DNA of 64,000 nt from positions 1,798,001 to 1,862,000 of the forward strand of contig NZ_CP139249.1 in assembly GCF_034064985.1 (NCBI RefSeq), given 5' to 3'. The stretch is from Acinetobacter pittii (GTDB lineage Bacteria; Pseudomonadota; Gammaproteobacteria; Pseudomonadales; Moraxellaceae). How positions within the stretch are numbered: the first letter of the stretch is position 1; every line of letters begins with the position of its first letter. Made by a program: the position numbers and the translations under genes. Below the pieces are notes generated by a model. The model was not told the DNA's origin. It saw only the letters and a list, made by a program, of their open reading frames with translations, and did not search any database. Positions 8,778 to 18,030 of this stretch are shown piece after piece.

Positions 8778-10355
8778 TTAGATCGCTTCTCTGGTCATCT
8801 CACCATTCACAAGTCTTAAAATCTGCAATGGGTTGCTGTCTTTTAAGGCTTCCGGCAATAAACTTTGCGGGTAGTTCTGGTAACACACAGGTCTTAAGTA
8901 GCGGTCAATGGCCAAGGTTCCAACAGAAGTGCCTCGTGCATCTGAAGTCGCCGGATATGGTCCGCCGTGTACCATTGCATCACACACTTCCACACCCGTT
9001 GGGTAACCGTTTATGAGTAATCGACCAGCTTTTTCCTCTAGCACAGGAACCACATTTGCAAACTCGTTTAAGTCAGCTTCATCGGCAATTAAAGTCGCAG
9101 TCAGCTGACCATTCATGCTTTGTAGGGCTTGAATGAGTTGGGCTTTATCTTCAACTTCAATAATGACTGTGGTTGGCCCAAAGATTTCCTCTTGCAGAAG
9201 CTGGTCGCCTGCTAATAAAAGTTTAACATCCGCTTTAAACAGTTGTGGCTGTGCCTGATTGCCTTGTTGAGTTTGACCTGCCAAATGCTTAATGCCTTGA
9301 TGCTGGGTCAAGTGCTCAAGACCCGCTGCATAACTTTTTAAGGTTCCGGCATTCAGCATAGTCTGTGCAGGCTTAGCCCCCATAATATCGGTTAGGTTGC
9401 TAATGAGCTGAGTAAACTCGGCTGATTTAATTCCCAAGATTAAACCCGGATTGGTACAGAACTGACCACAGCCTAAAACAACCGAATCTGCCAAGTCCTG
9501 TGCAATCTTTTCACCACGGTTTTTTAAGGCTTCTGGCAACATCAGCATCGGATTAATACTGCTCATTTCAGCAAATACGGGGATCGGCTGTGGACGGGCT
9601 GCGGCCATGTCACATAGAGCGCGACCACCACGTAGTGAACCTGTAAAACCCACAGCCTGTATTAAAGGATGCTTCACTAAAGGTTCACCCACACCATTAC
9701 CGTAGATCATGTTAAATACACCTTTTGGCATACTTGATTTTTCTACGGCACGTTCGATTGCCTGCGCTACAAAATCTGCTGTCGCCATATGTCCACTATG
9801 GGCTTTCACCACTACAGAGCAACCAGCCGCTAGTGCAGAAGCAGTGTCACCACCCGCAGTTGAGAATGCTAAAGGAAAGTTACTTGCCCCAAAGACTGCC
9901 ACAGGGCCAACACCGATTTTAATCTGGCGCAGGTCTGGGCGTGGTAAAGGTTGACGCTCAGGTAAGGCAGTATCAATACGGGCACCTAAAAAATCACCAC
10001 GGCGTAATACTTTGGCGAACAGGCGCATTTGTCCACTGGTACGACCACGTTCACCTTGCAAACGTGCAAGTGGCAAAGCAGTTTCCTGTGAGACGATTTC
10101 AAGAAAATCTGTACCTAGAGCATCGAGTTCATCGGCAATGTTTTCTAAAAAAACAGCACGCTGTTCAGGTGTGGTATGGCGGTAAGTCTTAAACGCTTGA
10201 CTGGCTGCTTCACAAGCCTGATTCACTTCTTGCTCGGTTGCATGGTGAAACTCATAAGGCAGAGCTTCACCAGTCGTAGCATGAATACTTTTTAATAAGG
10301 TTGTACCTTGTGCGCTGCGTGAACCACCAATAAAGTTGTGTCCGATAATGGTCAT
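8778..10355 (-). CDS. 2,5-dioxovalerate (alpha-ketoglutaric semialdehyde) dehydrogenase
   Basis: Aldehyde dehydrogenase superfamily, 525 residues, of the NADP-dependent KGSADH type. The nucleophile is C300 in QFCTNPG and the general base E263 is in FAEMSSINP; the cofactor loop is VGFTGSLRGGRAL. It oxidises 2-oxoglutarate semialdehyde to 2-oxoglutarate, the last step of Weimberg-type sugar-acid pathways. The neighbouring dehydratase and FAH-family genes on the same strand supply the preceding steps. The dehydratase stop is only 16 bases upstream of this ATG, so they form an operon. Confidence 0.88.
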   Translation of the reverse strand: MTIIGHNFIGGSRSAQGTTLLKSIHATTGEALPYEFHHATEQEVNQACEAASQAFKTYRHTTPEQRAVFLENIADELDALGTDFLEIVSQETALPLARLQGERGRTSGQMRLFAKVLRRGDFLGARIDTALPERQPLPRPDLRQIKIGVGPVAVFGASNFPLAFSTAGGDTASALAAGCSVVVKAHSGHMATADFVAQAIERAVEKSSMPKGVFNMIYGNGVGEPLVKHPLIQAVGFTGSLRGGRALCDMAAARPQPIPVFAEMSSINPMLMLPEALKNRGEKIAQDLADSVVLGCGQFCTNPGLILGIKSAEFTQLISNLTDIMGAKPAQTMLNAGTLKSYAAGLEHLTQHQGIKHLAGQTQQGNQAQPQLFKADVKLLLAGDQLLQEEIFGPTTVIIEVEDKAQLIQALQSMNGQLTATLIADEADLNEFANVVPVLEEKAGRLLINGYPTGVEVCDAMVHGGPYPATSDARGTSVGTLAIDRYLRPVCYQNYPQSLLPEALKDSNPLQILRLVNGEMTREAI

Positions 10356-10371
10356 AACAAATATCCTGAAA

Positions 10372-12159
10372 TTAATGAGAGTGTCTTGGAAGGTTGTCTT
10401 GGTTTACGACTCGCATATATAAAGTTGCGGGTTCCAAACAACCACCAGTAGATAATTGACCTACCATGTTGCGATACATTTCTTGCCAAGGTGTTTGAGA
10501 TGGAGATACCGTCGGTTTCCATTCACGGCGGCGTTGTTCTAACTCTTCGTCAGAAATGAGCACGTTGACAGAACGTTTATTTAAATCAATACGTAAACGG
10601 TCATTGGTTTTAAGTAAGGCTATCCCACCGCCTACAGCCGCTTCGGGTGACATATTGAGAATAGATGGGCTGGCAGAAGTTCCACTTTGGCGGCCATCTC
10701 CTAAGCAAGGCAGTGAATCAATCCCTTTTTTAATTAACTCTGCTGGTGGAGCCATATTGACGACTTCAGCACTGCCCGGATAACCCACTGTACCTGCGCC
10801 ACGAATGACTAAAATACAATGTTCATCAATGTTTAAGGCAGGGTCGTTAATTCTTGCGTGGTAGTCTTCGGGACCTTCAAAAACGATTGCACGTGCTTCG
10901 AAGCTATTTTCATTGTTTGGATCTGATAAATAGGTTTTTTTAAATGCTTCGCCCACTACAGACATTTTCATAATGGCGCTGTCAAAGAAATTACCACTGA
11001 GCACAATAAAACCGGCACCATGTTTAAGAGGTTGTTCATAAGGAAAAATGACATCGGCATTTGAGGTTTTTGCATTTTTAGCAATTTCACCTATTGTTTT
11101 ACCGCTGACTGATGCACAGTCTTCATGTAATACACCAGCTTTTTGTAATTCGTGTAAAACGGCAGGAACACCACCCGCACGATGGAAACCTTCACCCAAA
11201 TATTTACCCGCAGGCATGCAATTCACAATGAGCGGAATGTTTTCCCCAACATGTTGCCAGTCTTCTAAACTCAGCTCAATACCCATATGACGAGCAATTG
11301 CAATGAGGTGAGGAGGACAGTTACTTGATGCGCCTAATGCTGAGGCTACCGCAATGGCATTTTCAAATGATTGTTTGTTCATGATTTTAGATGGGCGTAA
11401 ATCTTCTAGAACCATTTCACAAATTCTTTTGCCTGTCATATAGGCCATTTGCCCACGTTCACGATACGGCGCCGGAATACTTGCACATGTCGGTAAAGAC
11501 ATACCCAACGCTTCTGCTAAAGCATTCATAGAAAGTGCAGTGCCCATGGTGTTGCAATGTCCGACTGAAGGCGATGCTGAAGTGGTCATTTCCATGAACC
11601 CTTCATAGTCAATTTCACCCGTGGCAAGTAAATTTCTTGCATGCCAAAGCACCGTGCCTGAGCCAATTAATTCACCCTTAAAGTGACCATCTAGCATTGG
11701 TCCACCAGATAAAACAATGGCTGGTAAATCTGTTGTTGCGGCTGCCATTAAACATGCAGGAGTAGTTTTGTCACAGCCAGTAGTCAGCACCACGCCATCA
11801 AGTGGATAACCATGTAAGATTTCAACTAAACCTAAATAGGCTAAGTTGCGGTCAAGTGCAGCAGTTGGACGACGGGTTTGTTCCGCAATCGGGTGGACAG
11901 GGAATTCCATGGGAATACCACCCGCATCTCGAATACCCGCTTTAACCCGTTCAGCAAGTTCTTTGTGGTGACGGTTACATGGAGTTAAATCACTGCCAGT
12001 TTGTGCAATCCCAATAATCGGGCGGCCGGATTGTAGCTCGGCACGGGTCAGGCCATAATTCATATAACGCTCAACATAAAGTGCTGTCATGTCGGCATGT
12101 TCAGGATCATCAAACCATTCTTGGCTACGTAAAAAAATCCGTTTATTTTGATCATTCAT
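10372..12159 (-). CDS. IlvD/Edd-family sugar-acid dehydratase (pentonate dehydratase type)
   Basis: 595 residues. Iron-sulfur cysteines sit in the family contexts TGSDLTPCNRHHKEL, TTGCDKTTPACLMAA and SVGHCNTMGTALSM. Length and the N-terminal RSQEWFDDPEHADMTALYVER match the xylonate/arabonate dehydratase branch rather than IlvD proper. It should dehydrate a C5 (or C6) aldonic acid to the 2-keto-3-deoxy acid. It lies between the FAH-family gene and the semialdehyde dehydrogenase on the same strand. Which stereoisomer it takes cannot be decided from sequence. Confidence 0.85.
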   Translation of the reverse strand: MNDQNKRIFLRSQEWFDDPEHADMTALYVERYMNYGLTRAELQSGRPIIGIAQTGSDLTPCNRHHKELAERVKAGIRDAGGIPMEFPVHPIAEQTRRPTAALDRNLAYLGLVEILHGYPLDGVVLTTGCDKTTPACLMAAATTDLPAIVLSGGPMLDGHFKGELIGSGTVLWHARNLLATGEIDYEGFMEMTTSASPSVGHCNTMGTALSMNALAEALGMSLPTCASIPAPYRERGQMAYMTGKRICEMVLEDLRPSKIMNKQSFENAIAVASALGASSNCPPHLIAIARHMGIELSLEDWQHVGENIPLIVNCMPAGKYLGEGFHRAGGVPAVLHELQKAGVLHEDCASVSGKTIGEIAKNAKTSNADVIFPYEQPLKHGAGFIVLSGNFFDSAIMKMSVVGEAFKKTYLSDPNNENSFEARAIVFEGPEDYHARINDPALNIDEHCILVIRGAGTVGYPGSAEVVNMAPPAELIKKGIDSLPCLGDGRQSGTSASPSILNMSPEAAVGGGIALLKTNDRLRIDLNKRSVNVLISDEELEQRRREWKPTVSPSQTPWQEMYRNMVGQLSTGGCLEPATLYMRVVNQDNLPRHSH

Positions 12160-12246
12160 TTTTTGATCCTTTCACTCATACTTTTTGAAATTTAGTTCAC
12201 TTACGAGATGAATTTTGCAATTCAACCGATCGATAATACGTGAAAA

Positions 12247-13422
12247 TTATAGTAATTCACGTTGCTTTAAATTACGCATCAAAGCATTTATTCCAAAATT
12301 CCACGGCGTTGCTTTGTCACTGGTCATGACCGTGTTGTATAGAGTGCCGAGTTTAGGTGAATGAATACGAACCACATCTCCAACTTTATGGGTAAAGCCA
12401 GCCCCAGCTTGTTCTCGATCTTGAGTAGGTGCAAATAAAGTACCCAAAAACAAAACGAAACCGTCTGGATATTGGTGATTTTCATTCAGTGTTTGTTGAA
12501 TTAAATCTTCCGGGTCACGGCTAATTTGAGACATAGAACTCACACCATTAAGCACAAAGTTATCTGTCCCTTCAATTTTCAGTTCAACATCGCAAGCACG
12601 GATATCATTTAAAGTAAAAGTATGATCAAAAAGGCGAATAAACGGTCCAATTGCACAAGATGCATTGTTATCTTTGGCTTTACTCAACAGTAAGGCACTA
12701 CGGCCTTCAAAGTCCCGTAAATTCACATCATTACCTAAAGTCGCACCTAAAATTTTACCGTGGCTATTTGCAACCAATACAACTTCCGGTTCTGGATTAT
12801 TCCACTCAGACTTTGGGTGAATACCAATATTTTGACCCGTTCCTACGGCTGCTAAAACAGGTGCTTTGGTAAAAATTTCAGCGTCGGTACCAATACCCAC
12901 CTCAAGATATTGAGACCACATTTTTTGTTCAATTAAATATTCTTTGAGTTGCAGCGCTTTTTCAGAACCGGGTTCAATTGTTTTTAAATTATCGCCAATT
13001 ACGCCTTGTACAATTTCACGGATGGATTGGGCTTTTTGTGCATCGCCGCCCGCTTGCTCTTCAATCACTCGTTCTAACATGCTTGCGGCAAAAGTAACAC
13101 CAGCTGCTTTAATCACTTGCAGGTCAATAGGGGCTAAAAAATATGCCTTGTTGATATCTGGTTCAGCGACTGTGTTGGCAAATAAATCATCAATTGATCC
13201 AACTAATTTTCCTTCAATTTCAGATAAAGCTTTTAAAGGATCTGAACTCTCAAGTAACTGGGAAATCGTGTGGAACTTTTCAGAAATATCAAAAACCTGA
13301 TCACCTTTTAAAAGAATTGGAGATGGACCGGAAATTTGATTTGGAATCCACGCGCGACCAATTAAACATCCTTGGGTAGCGTCGTCTGGTAATGAGTTCT
13401 GGGAATTTAACGTAAAGTTCAT
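12247..13422 (-). CDS. FAH-family 2-keto-3-deoxy-pentonate dehydratase (XylX-like)
   Basis: 391 residues with a C-terminal fumarylacetoacetate-hydrolase fold (GTDAEIFTKAPVLAAVGTGQ, then DVNLRDFEGRSALLLSKAKD and CAIGPFIRLFD). The long N-terminal domain and total length match Weimberg enzymes such as Caulobacter XylX rather than ordinary FAH proteins. The predicted reaction is 2-keto-3-deoxy-pentonate to 2-oxoglutarate semialdehyde, which fits between the two downstream genes. It is first in the leftward operon and divergent from a LysR regulator. Confidence 0.8.
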   Translation of the reverse strand: MNFTLNSQNSLPDDATQGCLIGRAWIPNQISGPSPILLKGDQVFDISEKFHTISQLLESSDPLKALSEIEGKLVGSIDDLFANTVAEPDINKAYFLAPIDLQVIKAAGVTFAASMLERVIEEQAGGDAQKAQSIREIVQGVIGDNLKTIEPGSEKALQLKEYLIEQKMWSQYLEVGIGTDAEIFTKAPVLAAVGTGQNIGIHPKSEWNNPEPEVVLVANSHGKILGATLGNDVNLRDFEGRSALLLSKAKDNNASCAIGPFIRLFDHTFTLNDIRACDVELKIEGTDNFVLNGVSSMSQISRDPEDLIQQTLNENHQYPDGFVLFLGTLFAPTQDREQAGAGFTHKVGDVVRIHSPKLGTLYNTVMTSDKATPWNFGINALMRNLKQRELL

Positions 13423-13533
13423 TTAAAGCATCCTTCTTTTATTTGAAATCATGATATGTTTCTTATTTAATAAACACCAATCGTAATAATTTAATTATTA
13501 ATAACGAAAAGTTATCGAAAAGGATTTTTATAA

Positions 13534-14469
13534 ATGGCAGATTTGACTTACACAAGTTTAAATAATTGGTTGAAATTTAAACACTTGGTATTGTTGGAAA
13601 CTTTGGCGAGAACCAATAACATGCATTTAGCTGCCGAGCAGATGAATTTAAGTCAACCTGCTGTTAGTAAAATGCTAAAGGAAATTGAGGGTCTGCTTGG
13701 GTTTCAGGTCTTTGAGCGGCTGCCTAGAAATATGCCAGTAACAGCCTTGGGTGAACATGTAATTCGATATGCCCAGCGTGTGTTAAATGATGCAAAGCAT
13801 TTTGTCGAAGACATTGAAATTTTACGATTAGGTGGTCACGGTTTTTTAAAAGTTGGTGGTATTTTTGCCGCAACCGCAGTGGTGATTCCAAACTCAATTA
13901 TTGAGATCAAAAAACAATGGCCGTTACTTTCTATCGATGTTGTTGAGCAAACCAGTGACCATTTAATGGAAATGCTAAGTGAGCATACTTTAGATTTAGC
14001 TATTGGTCGTTTTACCGATGTGACGCAAAGTCAGTTTTTTGATTTCCAACCTTTAGGCCCAGAGCCGTTTTGCATTGTTGTTAATAATGCTCATCCATGT
14101 GCCAAGAAAAAGTTTTGTACATTAGAAGAATTATTAAATTGGCCGTGGGTACTTTATCCTAAAGGCACGCCAATTCGACAACGTATGGAAGGCGTATTTG
14201 CGCGAGCTAAAGTTAAAATTCCCTTAAATACAGTTAATACCATGTCGATGCAGACCTTTTTGCAGATTTTAAAAGGCGCGCCTATGGTAGGAATGTTACC
14301 CGAAGCCATGGTGATCGATCAGGTAAAAGAAGGGCAATTGCAGATTTTAGAAACAGATCTAATTTTAGATGCGCAGGATTATGGAATTTTGACGCGTAAA
14401 GATGAACCAGTTTCTGATATTGCAGCAGCATTTATAAATATCTTACTTAAAAATGCGAAACGTAAATAA
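13534..14469 (+). CDS. LysR-family regulator of the sugar-acid cluster (GbpR-like)
   Basis: 311 residues. The N-terminal winged helix-turn-helix (about 15-75: MHLAAEQMNLSQPAVSKMLK) is followed by a LysR substrate-binding domain. The KFKHLVLLETLARTNNMHLA opening is typical of the GbpR/sugar-responsive branch. It lies between the leftward Weimberg-type operon and a rightward SDR-MFS-dehydrogenase operon, so it may control both. An AAGGA site precedes the ATG. The effector is unknown. Confidence 0.87.
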   Translation: MADLTYTSLNNWLKFKHLVLLETLARTNNMHLAAEQMNLSQPAVSKMLKEIEGLLGFQVFERLPRNMPVTALGEHVIRYAQRVLNDAKHFVEDIEILRLGGHGFLKVGGIFAATAVVIPNSIIEIKKQWPLLSIDVVEQTSDHLMEMLSEHTLDLAIGRFTDVTQSQFFDFQPLGPEPFCIVVNNAHPCAKKKFCTLEELLNWPWVLYPKGTPIRQRMEGVFARAKVKIPLNTVNTMSMQTFLQILKGAPMVGMLPEAMVIDQVKEGQLQILETDLILDAQDYGILTRKDEPVSDIAAAFINILLKNAKRK

Positions 14470-14478
14470 AGTATTCAG

Positions 14479-14507
14479 CCTCAAGCCATGGGGCGGTTTG
14501 AGGTTTT
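14479..14507 (+). terminator. Terminator after the LysR gene
   Basis: A 9-bp stem (CCTCAAGCC / GGTTTGAGG, one G-T pair) with a 7-nt loop is followed by TTTT. It lies 10 bases after the LysR stop. Confidence 0.8.
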
Positions 14508-14682
14508 CAAGTTGAAAGATAACTTGCTTTATTGAGTAAATTTATAAACATAAAACTGATATTAAAAAGTTATCAATATTTAGAAATTATTCATTGGAAA
14601 TTATTGCAGGGACTCCTTATCGTTTAATTCACGACAATTACAAAAGTTTTTAAGTGAATAAAAACTAGGAAAGGACCTCTGT

Positions 14683-15654
14683 ATGAATGTACTAATCACT
14701 GGTGGAACAGGTTTTATTGGAAAACAAATTGCTAAAGAGATCTTAAAATCTGGCAGTTTGACTTTAGATGACAATAAACCTGAACCCATCGATAAAATTA
14801 TTCTGTTTGATGCATTTGCTGGCGATGATTTACCGCAAGATCCAAGAGTTGAAGTGATTGTCGGTGATATTACCGATAAAACTACAGTTGCTCATATTAC
14901 AGAAAATATTGATGTCGTTTGGCATTTGGCTGCTGTAGTGAGCTCGGCAGCGGAGGCTGATTTTGATTTAGGTATGGATGTTAATCTGTATGGACTCTTA
15001 AATTTATTAGAAGAACTAAGAAAGAAACAAACCACGCCTCGAGTCATTTTTGCGAGTGGCTGTGCTGTATTTGGTGGTCAATTACCAGAAGTTGTGACAG
15101 ATGAGACAGTGGTTACACCAAAGTCGTCGTATGGCATGCAAAAAGCAGTAGGAGAATTGCTAGTCTCGGATTACTCAAGAAAAGGCTTTATTGATGGCCG
15201 TATTTTAAGGTTACCGACTATTGTGGTTCGTCCTGGTAAACCTAATAAAGCGGCATCGACATTTTTCAGCTCAATCATCCGAGAACCATTAAAAGGCGAA
15301 ACGGCTATTTGCCCAGTACCGGCAGATACTCCAGTCTTTGTTACTTCACCGCGACGTTGTGTTGAATCAATGATTAAAGCGGCATCAATTTCTTCAGATG
15401 TACTTCAAGATAACCGAATTATTCCATTACCGGGATTAACAGTCACGGTTAAAGAAATGCTTGAGGCGCTTGAAAAAGTTGCGGGCAAACAAGCAACTGA
15501 TTTGGTGCAATGGCAAGAAGACAAAACCATTCAACGTATTGTTCAAAGTTGGCCTGTTCAAGTGAAAGCTGAATATGCCGAATCTTTAGGTTTCCAAGCA
15601 GATAAAAATTTTGAAAGCGTGATTCAGGCACATATAGAAGATACCCAAAATTAA
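14683..15654 (+). CDS. NAD-dependent epimerase/dehydratase-family oxidoreductase (DenD-like)
   Basis: 323 residues, extended short-chain dehydrogenase fold. The Rossmann glycine motif is GGTGFIGKQIAKE near the N-terminus, and the catalytic YxxxK is in SSYGMQKAVGE. The overall pattern resembles D-erythronate dehydrogenase (DenD) and similar sugar-acid dehydrogenases. An AGGAAAGGA site precedes the ATG. It heads a three-gene rightward operon with an ACS-family transporter and a 3-hydroxyisobutyrate-dehydrogenase-family enzyme. The substrate is probably a sugar acid or lactone of the same pathway. Confidence 0.75.
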   Translation: MNVLITGGTGFIGKQIAKEILKSGSLTLDDNKPEPIDKIILFDAFAGDDLPQDPRVEVIVGDITDKTTVAHITENIDVVWHLAAVVSSAAEADFDLGMDVNLYGLLNLLEELRKKQTTPRVIFASGCAVFGGQLPEVVTDETVVTPKSSYGMQKAVGELLVSDYSRKGFIDGRILRLPTIVVRPGKPNKAASTFFSSIIREPLKGETAICPVPADTPVFVTSPRRCVESMIKAASISSDVLQDNRIIPLPGLTVTVKEMLEALEKVAGKQATDLVQWQEDKTIQRIVQSWPVQVKAEYAESLGFQADKNFESVIQAHIEDTQN

Positions 15655-15687
15655 TGGCAGTGATCGCCAGTTGATGTGAGAGTTATT

Positions 15688-17064
15688 ATGGAAGATATCA
15701 AAAATGTAACTGCTCTCGAAGAGCAGACAATCAAACGTATTTCGAACCGAATTATCCCGTTTCTCATTATTTTATTCATTATGGCATTTCTAGACAGGAC
15801 CAATATTGGTTTTGCTGCGTTACATATGAATGATGCACTTGGAATTACTCAAACCATTTTTGGTTTAGGTGCAGGTGTATTTTTTCTAGGTTATTTTATT
15901 GCAGAAGTGCCGAGTAATATCTTGCTTCATCGGTTTGGAGCGCGAATCTGGATTGCCCGAATCATGATTACTTGGGGCATTATTGCAGCACTCATGGGTT
16001 TTATTCATAGCGGTACGCAGTTTATTGTTTTACGGTTTTTACTGGGTATTGCTGAAGCAGGTTTCTTTCCTGGTGTGATCTTTTATTTAACCTTATGGTT
16101 TCCTGCAAAATATCGTGCCCGTGTTTTTGCCACGTTTTATCTGGGATTGCCAATTGCTCAAATTATTGGAGCACCAATTTCAGTTGGCCTTATGCAATGG
16201 GGTAATACCATTGGTTATGAAGGTTGGCGTTTGATGTATGTGCTAGAAGGGATCCCTTCCATTATTTTAGGGTTAATCTGTCTTAAATATTTAACCAATA
16301 ACCCGAAAGAAGCAGAGTGGTTAACAGCTGAGCAGCGCCAATGGTTAATGTCTACACTAGAGCGTGAAGAAAGAGAAAAAGAGCAATCTGCCGATGCTGC
16401 TTTAACTAAAGGTGAACTCATTAAACAAGTGTTTAAAAATCCTTTGGTTTGGATTATGGCGGTTGTTTATTTTGGTATTACCTCTGGTTCAAATGCGATG
16501 TTCTTCTTCTTACCAAGTGTTTTAGAGTCATTCCGTAACACATTCGGTATGCAAATTAGCCTTATTCAAAATGGCTTACTCACCGCAATTCCATATGCAT
16601 TTGCAGCTGTTGGGATGGTTTTATGGAGCCGCCGTTCTGACCGTAAACAAGAACGTTATAAACACGGTGCTTGTGCTGCACTTATGGCGGCGTTAGCTAT
16701 TGCGATTGCACTTATTGTGAATCAGCCTTGGGCCATTATTGTCGGCTTTATTCTTCTTGCGATTGGTGTATTTAGCGCAATTAACATTTTCTGGACCATT
16801 CCTGGTCAAACTCTAACAGGTGTGGGTGCCGCAGCAGGAATTGGATTAATTAACTCGGTAGGTAATTTAAGTGGTTTTACTGGTCCATATTTAACTGGAT
16901 ATTTATATACCACCACAGGCACCTATACAGTGGCATTCCTTGCAATTGCTGGCTTTGTAGCGATGGGTGGTTTGGGCTTGTTGTTATTAGCAAAGTTAAA
17001 ATCGAATAGCTTAAAAGTAGAACAGCAGCAACTTAAAGTTCGAACTGCTACGGAGATGAAATAA
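15688..17064 (+). CDS. ACS-family MFS transporter for sugar acids
   Basis: About 458 residues with 12 hydrophobic helices. The anion:cation symporter signature is in the N-terminal half (FLDRTNIGFAALHMND, then GYFIAEVPSNILLHRFGARI). Members carry galactonate, glucarate, tartrate and similar acids. I chose the ATG at 15688 over a GTG at 15676 because the GAGAG at 15678-15682 is correctly spaced for it. Its stop overlaps the next gene by TAATG. It very likely imports the acid degraded by this cluster. Confidence 0.85.
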   Translation: MEDIKNVTALEEQTIKRISNRIIPFLIILFIMAFLDRTNIGFAALHMNDALGITQTIFGLGAGVFFLGYFIAEVPSNILLHRFGARIWIARIMITWGIIAALMGFIHSGTQFIVLRFLLGIAEAGFFPGVIFYLTLWFPAKYRARVFATFYLGLPIAQIIGAPISVGLMQWGNTIGYEGWRLMYVLEGIPSIILGLICLKYLTNNPKEAEWLTAEQRQWLMSTLEREEREKEQSADAALTKGELIKQVFKNPLVWIMAVVYFGITSGSNAMFFFLPSVLESFRNTFGMQISLIQNGLLTAIPYAFAAVGMVLWSRRSDRKQERYKHGACAALMAALAIAIALIVNQPWAIIVGFILLAIGVFSAINIFWTIPGQTLTGVGAAAGIGLINSVGNLSGFTGPYLTGYLYTTTGTYTVAFLAIAGFVAMGGLGLLLLAKLKSNSLKVEQQQLKVRTATEMK

Positions 17065-17936
17065 TGGCGACCATCGGATTTGTGGGTACAGGCATTATGG
17101 GAATGCCGATGGCTATGAATTTACTCAAGGCAGGTCATCAGCTAAAAGTCTGGAATAGAACTTTATCTAAAGCAGATAGTTTAAAAAAAACTGGTGCCCA
17201 AGTTTGCTCTGACCTTGAACAAGTCGGAAAAGATGTAGAGTTTCTGATTTGTATGCTCAGCGATGGAAAAACCTGTGATGAAATCCTGTTTAAAGAACAG
17301 GGGGCAATCTCTCAGTTAAAACCTGAAAGTACGGTTATTGTCATGAGTTCGATACCCGTTGAAGTTGCGAAACTACAAGGTGACAAATGTAGAGAACGAG
17401 GACTTAGATATTTAGATGCTCCTGTTTCTGGTGGAGAAAAAGGCGCCCAAAATACAAGTCTTGCTATTATGGTGGGCGGTGACGCTAAAACATTTTCACA
17501 GGCTGAAACTATTTTAAGTGCAATGGGGCGCCCAATTTTAGTTGGTGGTGCTGGCTGTGGAATGCTCGCAAAACTGGTAAATCAAATGATTGTAGCAACC
17601 ACCATTGCAACAGTGAGTGAAGGTTTATTGCTTGCTAGTAAAGCCGGCGCCGACCCTATTAAGCTAAAACAAGCACTCACAGGAGGTTTTGCAGATTCTC
17701 CAATTTTACAGCAACATGGCGAGCGTATGTTAAATCGAGATTTTAAACCGGGAGGCACTGCTCGAAACCAGCATAAAGATATTCATACAGCCGTTAGCTA
17801 TGCTAAATCACTAGAATTGAATTTACCTGTTGCCCAACAAGTCAGCCAATTATTTGAAAATATGCTTGCTGCTGGAGATGGTGAGCTTGACCATTCTGGT
17901 TTAATTCGTGAACTTGAGCGAATGAACCCAGTGTGA
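17064..17936 (+). CDS. 3-hydroxyisobutyrate/tartronate-semialdehyde-type dehydrogenase
   Basis: 290 residues of the beta-hydroxyacid dehydrogenase family. The N-terminal NAD(P) motif is IGFVGTGIMGMPMAMNLLKA, the substrate motif DAPVSGGEKGAQ, and the catalytic lysine lies in GMLAKLVNQMIV. The C-terminal pattern GTARNQHKDIHTA fits the GarR/LtnD side of the family. It is translationally coupled to the upstream transporter by a one-base overlap. It likely reduces or oxidises a small hydroxy acid in the sugar-acid route; the substrate is not settled. Confidence 0.82.
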   Translation: MATIGFVGTGIMGMPMAMNLLKAGHQLKVWNRTLSKADSLKKTGAQVCSDLEQVGKDVEFLICMLSDGKTCDEILFKEQGAISQLKPESTVIVMSSIPVEVAKLQGDKCRERGLRYLDAPVSGGEKGAQNTSLAIMVGGDAKTFSQAETILSAMGRPILVGGAGCGMLAKLVNQMIVATTIATVSEGLLLASKAGADPIKLKQALTGGFADSPILQQHGERMLNRDFKPGGTARNQHKDIHTAVSYAKSLELNLPVAQQVSQLFENMLAAGDGELDHSGLIRELERMNPV

Positions 17937-17951
17937 AATTGCTTTAAATTT

Positions 17952-17994
17952 AGCGGTACTTGATGAATAGACATAATCAAGTACCGCTTTTTTT
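17952..17994 (+). terminator. Strong terminator ending the sugar-acid operon
   Basis: A 13-bp perfect stem (AGCGGTACTTGAT / ATCAAGTACCGCT) with an 11-nt loop is followed by TTTTTT. Confidence 0.93.
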
Positions 17995-18030
17995 ATGGTA
18001 TTAATTTTTGAAAGTCTGCGTTTATTGCTT

